Shown here piece by piece: positions 46,360 through 55,691 of a DNA stretch of 64,000 nucleotides. The translations under genes and the position numbers were made by a program. Below the pieces are notes generated by a model. It searched no databases, was not told where the DNA came from, and saw only the letters and a list, made by a program, of their open reading frames with translations. Origin of the DNA: Anabaenopsis elenkinii CCIBt3563 (GTDB lineage: Bacteria > Cyanobacteriota > Cyanobacteriia > Cyanobacteriales > Nostocaceae); assembly GCF_015245355.1 (NCBI RefSeq), contig NZ_CP063311.1:458691-522690 (forward strand), read 5' to 3'. Numbering within the stretch: position 1 is the stretch's first letter; each line of letters opens with the position of its first letter.

Positions 46360-47457
46360 ATGATTAAACGTCGCCAAATTCTCAACACAGCTGCGATCGC
46401 CGCAGGAACTGCGGTAACATTAGCTGCATGTGGTCGTACCCAAAGCGCCGCCAACATCCAAACCAGCCAGCCCAATATTCGGTGGCGCATGGCCACCAGC
46501 TGGACGAAATCTCTAATCATATTTAGCGGTGCAGATGTAATTTCCAAGCGAGTTAAAGAAATGACCAACGGGCGTTTTACCATTACACCCTTTGCTGCAG
46601 GGGAGGTAGTACCGGGGTTACAAGTCATGGACGCAGTGCAAGCCGGAACAGTAGAGTGTGGACATACAGCCAGTTATTATTATACCGGCAAGAACCCAGC
46701 CTTAGCCTTTGGTACCACCGTACCCTTCGGCCTCAACGCCCAACAACAGAACTCCTGGCTGTATCATGGGGGGGGACTGGAAACCATACAAAAAATTTAT
46801 AGCGACTTCAACATTATCAACTTTCCCGCCGGTAACAGCGGGACCCAAATGGGGGGATGGTTTAAACGACAAATTAACACCGTGGCCGACCTCCAAGGGT
46901 TAAAAATGCGTATTCCCGGAATTGGTGGTCAAATCATGTCTCGTATGGGTGTCAACGTACAAGTATTACCAGCGGGGGAAATTTTCTTAGCACTGGATCG
47001 GGGCGCCATTGATGCAGCTGAGTGGGTCGGTCCTTACGATGATGAGAAACTGGGTTTACACAAAGCCGCCCAATTTTACTATTATCCCGGTTGGTCGGAA
47101 CCAGGACCGACATTAGATATCCTCATCAACCGTAGTGCTTGGAACCAATTACCCCCAGAATACCAAGCCATCCTCAAAACAGCAGCCTATGAAGCCAACA
47201 TGAATATGCTCTGTGAGTATGACGCTTTAAATAGTCAAGCATTAGCCAGACTCACCGCTGGGGGGACTAAATTAGTTCCCTTCAGTCGAGAAATTATGCA
47301 AGCATCTCAAACAGCCTCCTTTGAGTTCCTAGAAGAAAATGCTAGTCAGGACACCACCTTTAAAGAAGTTTACCAACAGTGGAAAGCTTTCCGTCAGCAA
47401 GTTTTTGACTGGAACCGTGTCAATGAATTGAGTTATGCTAATTTCTCAATGAGTTGA
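46360..47457 (+). CDS. TRAP transporter substrate-binding protein (DctP family)
   Basis: A 365-residue extracytoplasmic binding protein. The leader has both a twin-arginine-like KRRQIL and a lipobox LAAC (Cys24). The fold includes RWRMATSW, MDAVQAGTVECGHT, GLKMRIPG and the DctP Arg region, then WVGPYDDEKLGLHKAAQFYYYPGW, typical of the 2-oxoacid (TakP-like) group. In Anabaena such a system takes up pyruvate. The membrane genes dctQ and dctM lie next door but on the other strand. Confidence 0.88.
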   Translation: MIKRRQILNTAAIAAGTAVTLAACGRTQSAANIQTSQPNIRWRMATSWTKSLIIFSGADVISKRVKEMTNGRFTITPFAAGEVVPGLQVMDAVQAGTVECGHTASYYYTGKNPALAFGTTVPFGLNAQQQNSWLYHGGGLETIQKIYSDFNIINFPAGNSGTQMGGWFKRQINTVADLQGLKMRIPGIGGQIMSRMGVNVQVLPAGEIFLALDRGAIDAAEWVGPYDDEKLGLHKAAQFYYYPGWSEPGPTLDILINRSAWNQLPPEYQAILKTAAYEANMNMLCEYDALNSQALARLTAGGTKLVPFSREIMQASQTASFEFLEENASQDTTFKEVYQQWKAFRQQVFDWNRVNELSYANFSMS

Positions 47458-47477
47458 GAAATTAGCTATCACCTTCC

Positions 47478-48818
47478 TCACATCGCTAAATTCGGTAAAA
47501 AACTGACAATCCCTGGGAAGGTAATAATTAACAATAAAACCAGGATTTGCAGCAAAATAAACGGGATAGCGCCGCGATAAATATCAGATGTGGTGACTTC
47601 TGGGGGGGCGACACCACGCAGATAAAACAATGCAAAACCAAAGGGCGGTGTGAGAAAGGAAGTTTGCAGATTTGCGCCCAAAATCACACCGTACCAAATC
47701 AAATCAATACCCAACTGTTGAGCTACCGGGACAAATAGGGGGACAACAATAAAAGCAATCTCGAAAAAGTCGATAAAAAAGCCGAGAATAAATACTGTTA
47801 CCATGCTCACAGTCAAAAAGCCTATAGTCCCCCCAGGAAGATTAGCCAGGACATCAAACATAAATTGATCTCCATTCAATCCCCGGAACACTAAACTAAA
47901 GGCAGTGGAACCCAATAAAATAAAAATCACCATAGTGGTAATTTTTAAAGTAGCATCGCACACCTGACCCACAGCGGCTAAAGTCAGTTCACCATTAGCA
48001 GCAGCCAAAACTATGGCTCCTAGACAACCTACAGCGCCCGCTTCTGTAGGGGTCGCAACCCCAAAAAAGATACTACCCAATACCAGGAAAATCAGAATCA
48101 AAGGCGGTAACATGACCTGAAATATCCTTTTTCCCAAAGCCTTACCGCCAATTTCTCGCACCTCCGCCGGTAAAGCTGGCGCTAACTCAGGCTTGAGAAA
48201 TGCCACAATCAGCACATGGGCTGCAAAAGCAGCGGACATCATTAAGCCGGGAATCAATGAACCGATAAATAAATCACCAACGGAAACCCCCAACTGGTCA
48301 CCCAGCACCACCAACACCACACTAGGGGGGATAATTTGCCCCAGAGTACCCGAAGCTGCAATTACACCTGTGGCTAGTTCCTTATTATACCCATAACGCA
48401 GCATAATGGGCAGGGAAATTAAACCCATAGCCACCACCGTAGCAGCCACCACACCTGTAGTTGCTGCTAAGAGCGCCCCCACCAACACCACCGCTAAAGC
48501 CAGTCCCCCCCGTAAGCGTCCTAGGATAATCCCCATGGTTTCTAACAGGTTCTCGGCTATGCCAGACTTTTCCAGCATTGACCCCATAAAGATAAAATAG
48601 GGGATGGCTAACAGGGTATAATTAGCCATAATGCCAAAAATCCGCTGGGGCATGGCGGTGAAAAAAATCGGGTCAAATACACCCAGGGCAATTCCCAGTA
48701 TACCAAATATAATTGATACCCCACCCAGGGAAAAAGCTACGGGATATCCCAGGGATAGCAGCACCAAAGCCCCCGCAAACATACCCGGCCCTAGCCATTC
48801 ATAATCCAGTGTCATCAT
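47478..48818 (-). CDS. dctM: TRAP transporter large membrane subunit (DctM)
   Basis: A 446-residue protein with about twelve transmembrane segments. It has LSLGYPVAFSLGG at the start, TGVVAATVVAMG, GVIAASGTLGQIIPPSVVLVV and FLTPPFGFALFYLRGVAP near the end, all typical of DctM. It is the ion-coupled transport subunit. Its start lies inside the end of dctQ (20-base overlap), so the two are translationally coupled. It converges on the binding-protein gene. Confidence 0.92.
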   Translation of the reverse strand: MMTLDYEWLGPGMFAGALVLLSLGYPVAFSLGGVSIIFGILGIALGVFDPIFFTAMPQRIFGIMANYTLLAIPYFIFMGSMLEKSGIAENLLETMGIILGRLRGGLALAVVLVGALLAATTGVVAATVVAMGLISLPIMLRYGYNKELATGVIAASGTLGQIIPPSVVLVVLGDQLGVSVGDLFIGSLIPGLMMSAAFAAHVLIVAFLKPELAPALPAEVREIGGKALGKRIFQVMLPPLILIFLVLGSIFFGVATPTEAGAVGCLGAIVLAAANGELTLAAVGQVCDATLKITTMVIFILLGSTAFSLVFRGLNGDQFMFDVLANLPGGTIGFLTVSMVTVFILGFFIDFFEIAFIVVPLFVPVAQQLGIDLIWYGVILGANLQTSFLTPPFGFALFYLRGVAPPEVTTSDIYRGAIPFILLQILVLLLIITFPGIVSFLPNLAM

Positions 48819-49371
48819 CTTCCTCCGGGGGTATGGTTGACGCCACGCCGTCGAGTCTACCTTGCCAAATAGCCCAATTTTTAATTGCCTGAGAAATTCC
48901 CTGCATAATTAACAACACAAAGCAGACAATAATCATAGTTTTAATGGGGTAGCGGGGTAAACCATCAGGGTCTGGGGATGTTTCCCAAATTTGCCAGGAA
49001 TCCACAATACTACCCCAGGAGAAAAATATCACCATTAGAGAAAATGGTATTAAAAATAATATACTTCCTAGTAAATCTACTAATGCTCGCCGCCGGGGTG
49101 ACCAATTGTTGTAAAACACATCTACCCGTACGTGTTCATTATGTTTTAAGGCGTAACCAGCACCCCACAAGAAAAGTAAGGCGAAAATATACCATTGGGC
49201 TTCTATGTAAGCATTAGAAGTTAGATTAATCCCCACAAACCGCCCTAAGTATCTCCCTGAAACATTCCATACTCCAAGTATGACCATGACCAGCACCAGC
49301 CAACTGGTTAATTGGCCAATTTTTTCAGTACAAATGTCAATGATTCTGGCGATTTTTAAGAGTTTTTCCAA
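48799..49371 (-). CDS. dctQ: TRAP transporter small membrane subunit (DctQ)
   Basis: A 190-residue protein with four transmembrane segments and the ARFVGINLTSNAYIEAQWYIFALLF-type DctQ core, including the GAGYALKHNEHVRVDVFYNNW motif. It pairs with DctM to form the membrane part of the transporter. First gene of the dctQM pair, with its promoter in the 216 bases shared with pyrFE. Confidence 0.9.
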   Translation of the reverse strand: MEKLLKIARIIDICTEKIGQLTSWLVLVMVILGVWNVSGRYLGRFVGINLTSNAYIEAQWYIFALLFLWGAGYALKHNEHVRVDVFYNNWSPRRRALVDLLGSILFLIPFSLMVIFFSWGSIVDSWQIWETSPDPDGLPRYPIKTMIIVCFVLLIMQGISQAIKNWAIWQGRLDGVASTIPPEEDDDTGL

Positions 49372-49587
49372 GAATTATTTCACCCTCTTAACATAATTTT
49401 TGAGGTTGTGTTAACAGTTAACATACCATGGTTATAGTCCCTTTGCAGGACTTGAGTAACTTTTCTAGCATCCTTGGGAAGTGGAAACGCCAACAGAACC
49501 ACCGGGGGAATCAGGTGGGGGTAAATTGTGACTATCAACCCTTAATTTCTCGATTTTTTTAATTAGTTTAAATCAGGTAGTATAAAA

Positions 49588-51027
49588 ATGAACTTCTTTG
49601 ATAAATTACAGGCTAGTATATTACAGAATCAGAGCTTACTGTTTGTCAGCCTTGATCCCAATCCAGAACTCCTCCCAGCACATTACACATCTGAGGATAT
49701 CATTGCTAACTTACACAATTGGCTAGAATTTATTATCCGGGAAACTAGTGATTATGTCTGTGCTTATAAGCCGACTTTCGGACTTTATCAAGCTTTGGGT
49801 ATTCCCGGTTTAGAACTGCTAGAAAACACTTTAGCAATTATCCCTAGTCATATCCCGGTAATCTTGGATGCCAAACATAGCGATTTAAATAGTAGCACTG
49901 TGTTTGCTCATCGGGTCTTTACACAATTGAATGTAGATGCTGTTACCCTCAGTCCTTATACAGGTCAAGACCATGTCGCACCGTTTTTAGTTTACCTTGA
50001 TAAAGCCGTCTTTATTTTATGTTCTACTTCTAATCCGGGAGCAGAAGCTTTACAAAAATATCCCTCAGAAGAATCACCTCTGTATTTACAGGTAGTCAAG
50101 GAGTCCAGGAATTGGGGAACTCCAGAACAATTAGGTTTGGAGGTGGGGACAACAAATACTGAAGTTTTAGCTCGCATTCGCTCCACAGCGCCAGAACGGG
50201 TCATTATGGCCCGCAGTATTTGGTCGCAGGGAAGTAATATCAAGGAAATTTTAGCAGCTGGGTTAAATAAAAACGGCGATGGGTTATTGATTCCTGTTCC
50301 CCAAGATATCTTAAGTCAACCCCAATTAGCTGCTCAGATCCAGTCTTTACGTGCAGAAATTAATCAAGCTAAAACTGATATTGTCGGTAATGCTTCTACC
50401 TGTGCTTTATGGTTACCTGATGTTTCCGTTGTCAGTCTCCACCCCCAACAAGACTTGATTTTACAACTTTATGATGTCGGCTGTATTATGTTTGGCAGCT
50501 TTGTACAAGCATCTGGAGCTACTTTTCCCTATTACATTGATTTACGGAAAATTATTTCCAATCCTCAGATTTTTAATCAGGTTCTCACTGCTTATGCGGA
50601 AATTTTAAATCATCTTCAGTTCGATAGGTTAGCAGGTATTCCTTACGGTTCTTTACCCACTGCTACGGGTTTATCTTTGCGTTTGCATTGTCCGCTAATT
50701 TTCCCCCGCAAGGAGGTCAAAGCACACGGAACCCGCAGGTTAATTGAGGGTAATTTTCATCCGGGGGAAACTGTGGCGGTGGTTGATGATATTCTGATCA
50801 CTGGTAAAAGTGTGATGGAAGGTGCGCAGAAGTTAAAATCAGAAGGCTTGAATGTTCAGGATATTGTCGTCTTAATTGACCATGAACAAGGTGTAAAAGC
50901 TCGATTACTCGATCATGGTTATCAAGCTCATTCTGTGTTTACACTTTCGGAAATTACAGAAACACTGTATCAGTGTGGCAGAATTAATCAGGAGCAATTT
51001 TTAGCTTTTTATGAAAGTACCGGTTAG
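49588..51027 (+). CDS. pyrFE: Bifunctional OMP decarboxylase / orotate phosphoribosyltransferase
   Basis: A 479-residue fusion. Residues about 1-270 are a type 2 orotidine-5'-phosphate decarboxylase: LFVSLDPNPELL, catalytic DAKHSD (Asp-Lys-Asp) and the STSNPGA loop. Residues about 280-479 are orotate phosphoribosyltransferase with the PRPP motif VAVVDDILITGKSV. Together they do the last two steps to UMP in one chain. PyrF-PyrE order is as in other cyanobacteria and reversed relative to animal UMP synthase. Confidence 0.93.
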   Translation: MNFFDKLQASILQNQSLLFVSLDPNPELLPAHYTSEDIIANLHNWLEFIIRETSDYVCAYKPTFGLYQALGIPGLELLENTLAIIPSHIPVILDAKHSDLNSSTVFAHRVFTQLNVDAVTLSPYTGQDHVAPFLVYLDKAVFILCSTSNPGAEALQKYPSEESPLYLQVVKESRNWGTPEQLGLEVGTTNTEVLARIRSTAPERVIMARSIWSQGSNIKEILAAGLNKNGDGLLIPVPQDILSQPQLAAQIQSLRAEINQAKTDIVGNASTCALWLPDVSVVSLHPQQDLILQLYDVGCIMFGSFVQASGATFPYYIDLRKIISNPQIFNQVLTAYAEILNHLQFDRLAGIPYGSLPTATGLSLRLHCPLIFPRKEVKAHGTRRLIEGNFHPGETVAVVDDILITGKSVMEGAQKLKSEGLNVQDIVVLIDHEQGVKARLLDHGYQAHSVFTLSEITETLYQCGRINQEQFLAFYESTG

Positions 51028-51180
51028 CACTAGGTTATTAATCATGAATCCAAAGAGAAATTATACGAAATATGCCGAAAACCCTTGAGAAACAGGTGCG
51101 TAGCACCGTATTTCGTATTTTAGGCAAGGGATGAAGGCTGGTTATGGCGTTTACGCCATAACAACATTACCCAGTTGAAC

Positions 51181-51585
51181 CTATCCTTTTTGTTTTGCTA
51201 TATATTCAATCACATTGGCTGTGGATATATTTTCTGCTGTTGAAACAAAATAACTAGGAGTCCATAAAGTTGGAAGTTTTAGCAACTCATGAAATTCTTG
51301 TCTTAGATGATGACTAGCTCTTGCTTTAATTCTGCTCATTATTTGAGAAGGATTGTCTGTTGGTTTCGCATTTAAGAAAAGATGCACATAATCTGGCATA
51401 ATCTCTAATGCGATGATACGCCATCGATTTTCATTGCAAACGTCACATATAATTTCTTGAAGTCTATCTGCTACTCCATTGACTAAAACTTTTTTCCTTC
51501 TTTTTGGAATAAAGACAAAATGATAATTAAGCAAAGAGACGGCATTACCTTCATGCCTATATTCTTCGCAAGAAAAATGTCCCAT
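51181..51585 (-). CDS. tnpA: IS200/IS605 TnpA (Y1 transposase)
   Basis: A 134-residue HUH-type single-strand transposase. It has the usual start LLNYHFVFIPKRRKKVL and the catalytic Tyr in LWTPSYFVSTAENIS. The HUH motif reads PDYVHLFL, with Tyr instead of the usual first His. Length is normal. Whether the Tyr substitution affects activity is unknown. Confidence 0.9.
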   Translation of the reverse strand: MGHFSCEEYRHEGNAVSLLNYHFVFIPKRRKKVLVNGVADRLQEIICDVCNENRWRIIALEIMPDYVHLFLNAKPTDNPSQIMSRIKARASHHLRQEFHELLKLPTLWTPSYFVSTAENISTANVIEYIAKQKG

Positions 51586-51668
51586 ATTATTTTAATACCT
51601 CTTGACTAATAATTTAGTTTATCTCGTATAATAAACATATGCAATAAACAAACAGGAGGTGATAACTG

Positions 51669-52511
51669 TTGCAAACTCTTGAGTATAAAATAAAAGCGTC
51701 TATTAATCAGTACAAAGCTATTGAGGAAGCGATTCGTACAACTCAGTTTGTACGCAATAAAAGCATTAGGTATTGGATGGACTCCCCCCAAGACGCCAAA
51801 ATAAATAGATTTAGTTTAAATAAGTACTCAACAGAGTTACGCAACAAATATCAGTTTGTGTCCGACCTTAATTCAATGGCTGTTCAGTCAGCGTCTGAGA
51901 GGGCATGGATATCAATACAAAGATTTTATGACAATTGTAAAAAATCATCAAAAGGGAAAAAGGGGTATCCTAAGTTCCAAAAGGATAATAGATCCGTAGA
52001 ATACAAAACCTCTGGGTGGAAGCTACACCCATCCAAAAGAAAAATTACTTTTACCGATAAAAAAGGCATTGGTGATTTAAAACTTCTTGGTAAATGGGAT
52101 ATTCATCTGTATCCTTTAAAGTCAATCAAAAGGGTGCGGATAGTTAGGCGAGCCGATTTAGCTAAATCAATATCCGATGTTGGTTGGTATTTATTTAGGC
52201 AATGGATTGAGTATTTTGCGAGTAAATTTGGTCGAATAGCTATTGCAGTGGCTCCACAATATACAAGTCAAAAATGTAGCAATTGTGGTCGCATTGTTAA
52301 AAAGTCTCTATCAACTCGTACACATGTATGTGTCTGTGGTTGTGAGTTGCATAGAGATACAAATGCTGCAATCAATATTTTAAATCTTGCAAAACAAGCT
52401 AGGGCTGGGCAAGCCCGAAGTAACGCTACAGGAGACGCTACCTCTACTTTGGTAGCCGAAAGGCTATCTCAGCAAGTAGCATCAATGAATGTAGAATCCC
52501 CTCGCCTTTAG
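51669..52511 (+). CDS. tnpB: TnpB with internal in-frame deletion
   Basis: A 280-residue IS605 OrfB protein, against a usual length near 400. The N-terminal half (to VRIVRRAD) and the C-terminal zinc ribbon (KCSNCGRI ... CVCGCELHRDTNAAINI, carrying the last RuvC Asp) remain. About 120 residues with the RuvC-I Asp and RuvC-II Glu are gone, with the junction near 52156 (RRAD to LAKSISD). The start is TTG at 51669, chosen because AGGAGGTG lies just upstream. Probably nuclease-dead. Confidence 0.88.
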   Translation: MQTLEYKIKASINQYKAIEEAIRTTQFVRNKSIRYWMDSPQDAKINRFSLNKYSTELRNKYQFVSDLNSMAVQSASERAWISIQRFYDNCKKSSKGKKGYPKFQKDNRSVEYKTSGWKLHPSKRKITFTDKKGIGDLKLLGKWDIHLYPLKSIKRVRIVRRADLAKSISDVGWYLFRQWIEYFASKFGRIAIAVAPQYTSQKCSNCGRIVKKSLSTRTHVCVCGCELHRDTNAAINILNLAKQARAGQARSNATGDATSTLVAERLSQQVASMNVESPRL

Positions 52512-52526
52512 GCAGGGCAGTGTCAA
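52380..52526 (+). ncRNA. Candidate omega (reRNA) guide region at the IS right end
   Basis: TnpB guide RNAs arise from the 3' part of tnpB through the right end. Here that stretch has several hairpins (AGGGCTGGGC/GCCCGA, GGTAGCC/GGCTA) and ends at the right-end hairpin and GTGTCAAG. The guide would be the flanking bases after 52526. Inferred from family knowledge. Confidence 0.35.
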
Positions 52527-52935
52527 GCAAGCATAATTTCTCTGGGGTCTGGACAAGTGATCATGAATCAACGAAACTTGATGTATTAGTCAGCTGGGAG
52601 TGTTGGGGGTGGTTTATCTACCAGAACCCCGCTCTAAGAATTGAGGACTAGCAGCAGAGGGAGAATTGCACCGATTATATGGCTTACGCCGCGCGATCGC
52701 TATCAGCATCATTGATATAAGTTCTTCTAAGGTGGTTACCTGGAAATTTACATCACTGGCGCCCGGTGCGATTCATCCCTAGGTGTGAATCTGTCTGCCA
52801 AAATGCCGAATTTATCAGTAATTGTTTTGACACTCCTGTAGTCCCTAGGCCACTACACCCCCATAGTGAGAAACTAGGGGGACTGTGCACGTTTTTTGGT
52901 AGAATTATTCCTTGAAATACAGGAGGGCTAAACAG
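52527..52935. other. Gene-free stretch before the tandem phosphatase
   Basis: About 410 bp. It contains the dispersed motif GCTTACGCCGCGCGATCGCTATC at 52682-52704. AGGAGG at 52920-52925 is the ribosome site for the next gene. A small 71-codon frame on the minus strand has no coding look. Confidence 0.5.
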
Positions 52936-54282
52936 ATGACTCGTGTCATCATTGTGCGTCATGGACAAAGCAGCTATAACATCGAGCGCCGCATCCAGGG
53001 ACGCACTGACGTTTCAAGGTTAACAGAAAAAGGTTGTGCAGATGCGAGTAAGGTAGGAAAAGCCCTCAGTAATATTGCATTTAATGCTATTTATACCAGT
53101 CCTCTCCAGCGGGCTAAGAAAACAGCTGAGATTATATATAGTGAGTTAGCAACTGATTCTACAAAGTCTGTGACTCCCCTGGTTGCTGATAAACTGATGG
53201 AAATTGATTTGCCTTTATGGGCAGAAATGCTCAGTGCTGATGTTAAAGAAAAGTTTCCTGAAGATTACCGCACCTGGAAACAGCGCCCCCATGAATTGCG
53301 GATGTTACTCGAGGATGGAACCACAGAACATTTCCCCGTCCTAGCTATCTATGAACAAGCGCGGTCATTTTGGGAGGAAATTCTCCAGGCTCATCAAGGG
53401 GAAACTATCCTCATAGTCGCCCATAATGGGATTAATCGCGCTTTGATTAGTACGGCTTTGGGAATTCCCCCCAGTCGTTACCATAGCTTACAGCAATCTA
53501 ACTGTTGTATTAGTGTCCTCAATTTCGCCGGTGGTTTAGGGGAACCAGTGCAGTTAGAATCTCTCAATCAGACCCAACACTTGGGGGAAACTTTACCCTC
53601 TTTGCGACCGGGTCATCAGGGAGTGCGACTGTTGTTAGTCCGTCATGGAGAAACGGAATGGAATCGCCAAACTAGATTCCAAGGACAAATAGATGTCCCC
53701 CTCAATGATAATGGTCAACAACAAGGGCGCAAAGCTGGGGAATTTCTCAAAGATGTGGTGATTGATTTTGCTGTTAGTAGTTCTATGCTCCGCCCCAAGG
53801 AAACCGCAGAACTGATATTGAGTCACCATCCTAGGGTCAACTTGGAGTTACAAGATGGTTTGAGAGAAATTAGTCACGGACTGTGGGAAGGTAAATTAGA
53901 AACAGAGATAGAACAGGAATTCCCCGGAGAATTGCAGCGCTGGCGACTCGTACCCGCCCAGGTACAAATGCCAAAAGGTGAAAACCTAGAGCAAGTTTGG
54001 CAGCGGAGTGTGGCAGCTTGGCAACAAATTATACAAAATGCTCTGGAGAAACAACTCCAAACAGGTTTGGTAGTAGCCCACGACGCAACTAATAAAACTT
54101 TGCTGTGCCACATTCTGGGTTTATCCGCTGATAACTTCTGGAATTTCCGCCAAGGTAATGGGGCTGTCAGTGTAATTGACTACCCATCTGGGTTGAATGG
54201 GTTACCGGTGCTACAAGCAATGAATATTACCGCTCACTTAGGTGGAGGGGTGCTAGATAAAACTGCGGCGGGAGCTTTGTAA
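52936..54282 (+). CDS. Tandem histidine phosphatase (phosphoglycerate-mutase-like)
   Basis: A 448-residue protein with two histidine-phosphatase domains. Domain 1 starts VIIVRHGQSSYNIERR, with ILIVAHNGINRALI. Domain 2, from about residue 230, starts LLLVRHGETEWNRQTRFQG, with GLVVAHDATNKTLL. Both keep the catalytic RHG. Cyanobacterial relatives have been linked to phosphoserine phosphatase activity, which would fit serine/glycine metabolism, but a broad phosphatase is possible. ATG 52936 has AGGAGG about 10 bases upstream. Confidence 0.85.
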   Translation: MTRVIIVRHGQSSYNIERRIQGRTDVSRLTEKGCADASKVGKALSNIAFNAIYTSPLQRAKKTAEIIYSELATDSTKSVTPLVADKLMEIDLPLWAEMLSADVKEKFPEDYRTWKQRPHELRMLLEDGTTEHFPVLAIYEQARSFWEEILQAHQGETILIVAHNGINRALISTALGIPPSRYHSLQQSNCCISVLNFAGGLGEPVQLESLNQTQHLGETLPSLRPGHQGVRLLLVRHGETEWNRQTRFQGQIDVPLNDNGQQQGRKAGEFLKDVVIDFAVSSSMLRPKETAELILSHHPRVNLELQDGLREISHGLWEGKLETEIEQEFPGELQRWRLVPAQVQMPKGENLEQVWQRSVAAWQQIIQNALEKQLQTGLVVAHDATNKTLLCHILGLSADNFWNFRQGNGAVSVIDYPSGLNGLPVLQAMNITAHLGGGVLDKTAAGAL

Positions 54283-54401
54283 AAGCCAGTCCTGTATTTA
54301 TAGCTATACATGAAGCCACAGATACACATCAAGCAACAACACAAACTTATCTGTGTTCCTCTGTGGTCATCTGCAAATAAAAATTTTAAAAATTTAATTC
54401 T

Positions 54402-55691
54402 ATGACCGAACTGTTAAAAAAAGTTAGGGTAATTAATCCTCAATTTCAAACTGACACCATAGCTGATGTACTCATCGCTAATGATCATATTGCAGCGATC
54501 GCCCCGGATATTTCCCAGGTCAGTGCTGATACTACTATCTTAGATGGTCAGGGATTAATTCTGGGTACAGGATTAGTAGATTTGTATAGTCACTCAGGTC
54601 AACCGGGATTTGAACAGCGAGAAACCCTGTCATCAATGTTACAAGCTGCCGCGGCGGGAGGGTTTACCAGAATTACCATTCTACCAGATACATCTCCAGT
54701 GATTGACCATCCCGCTATGGTCCGACAGTTCCAGCAAACCCCACCCCCTCACCCCCTCCCCTTGCAAAAGGAAGGGGAGTTAAAATTATACCCTCAAGTT
54801 GAAATTTGGGGCGCTATGAGCCTAGATTTAGCTGGGAAGCAATTGACAGAATTAGCAGATTTAGCAGCAGCGGGGGTCGCGGGTTTTACAGATGGTCAAC
54901 CGTGGGATAACTTAGGCTTTGTGCGCCGGGTGTTGGAATATCTCCAACCTTTGGGTAAGTTAGCCGCCTTCTCCCCGGGCGATCGCCTCTTATCTAGTCA
55001 TGGAGTCATCCGCGAAGGTGTCACCGCTCTGAGTTTAGGTTTACCCCCTGTACCAGCTAGCGCCGAAACTAGCGCCCTGGCTGCTTTGTTAGAGTTAGTC
55101 GCCGCTACAGCTACCCCTGTACATATTATGCGGGTTTCTACCGCCCGCAGTGTGGAACTGGTGGCCTCAGCTAAGGAGGGGGGTTTACCCATCACCGCCA
55201 GCACTACTTGGATGCACTTGTTACTTGACACCAGCGCGATAATCAGTTATAATTCAAGTCTGAAATTAGAACCTCCCCTAGGTAACCCCAAGGATGTGGA
55301 GGCTTTACAAGCAGGGGTGAAAACAGGTGTGATAGATGCGATCGCCATAGACCATGCACCTTACACCTATGAGGAAAAAATGCAAGCCTTCGCCTCTTCA
55401 CCCCCAGGGGCTATCGGTTATGAGTTAGCATTACCCCTACTCTGGCAAAATTTAGTCGAAACTAAGAAGCTTACAGCTTTAGAATTATGGGGTGCTCTGA
55501 GTACTCACCCAGCAAAATGTTTACAACAGCAACCCAGTACAATTACCCCCGGCGCAAAAGCTGAACTGATCTTATTTGACCCACGGAAAACCTGGAAGGT
55601 GGAACCCCAGAACCTCTATACACTTTCTAGTAATACACCTTGGCTTGGTCAACAACTCCAAGGACGAGTTGTAAAAACTTGGAATCCCTAA
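54402..55691 (+). CDS. pyrC: Dihydroorotase-like protein without the HxH metal site
   Basis: A 429-residue amidohydrolase of the dihydroorotase type. Where active enzymes have DxHxHxR, it reads GLVDLYSHSGQPGF; the later DHAPH is DHAPYTYEEK. Both first-shell His of the HxH pair are thus not in place, so it is probably catalytically dead and may serve as a partner of aspartate carbamoyltransferase, like known pseudo-dihydroorotases. An unusual Pro-rich insert (PPPHPLPLQKEGEL) is coded by a palindromic repeat at 54741-54781. Its last bases overlap a decayed CRISPR repeat. Confidence 0.82.
   Translation: MTELLKKVRVINPQFQTDTIADVLIANDHIAAIAPDISQVSADTTILDGQGLILGTGLVDLYSHSGQPGFEQRETLSSMLQAAAAGGFTRITILPDTSPVIDHPAMVRQFQQTPPPHPLPLQKEGELKLYPQVEIWGAMSLDLAGKQLTELADLAAAGVAGFTDGQPWDNLGFVRRVLEYLQPLGKLAAFSPGDRLLSSHGVIREGVTALSLGLPPVPASAETSALAALLELVAATATPVHIMRVSTARSVELVASAKEGGLPITASTTWMHLLLDTSAIISYNSSLKLEPPLGNPKDVEALQAGVKTGVIDAIAIDHAPYTYEEKMQAFASSPPGAIGYELALPLLWQNLVETKKLTALELWGALSTHPAKCLQQQPSTITPGAKAELILFDPRKTWKVEPQNLYTLSSNTPWLGQQLQGRVVKTWNP
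54741..54781. repeat. Palindromic dispersed repeat inserted in the pyrC-like gene
   Basis: CCCCTCCCCTTGCAAAAGG...AAGGGGAG-type palindrome, in frame. Nearly the same as CCCCTCCCCTTACAAGGGGAGGG inside the MITE at 12671-12693. Confidence 0.7.

Larger units (their letters stand above)
51080..52526. mobile_element. IS200/IS605-family element with divergent tnpA and tnpB
   Basis: tnpA (minus) and tnpB (plus) diverge around 51586-51668. The left end, past tnpA, has hairpins GGTGC/GCACC (about 51098) and GTTATGGCG/CGCCATAAC (51138-51161). The right end, past tnpB, has GAATCCCC...GGGCAGTGTCAAG. There are no inverted terminal repeats, as expected. Exact borders are uncertain, especially on the left. 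Confidence 0.8.

Noticed and set aside
52753..52968. 71-codon minus-strand frame
   Set aside because: Overlaps the phosphatase start, has no recognisable domain and no ribosome site.
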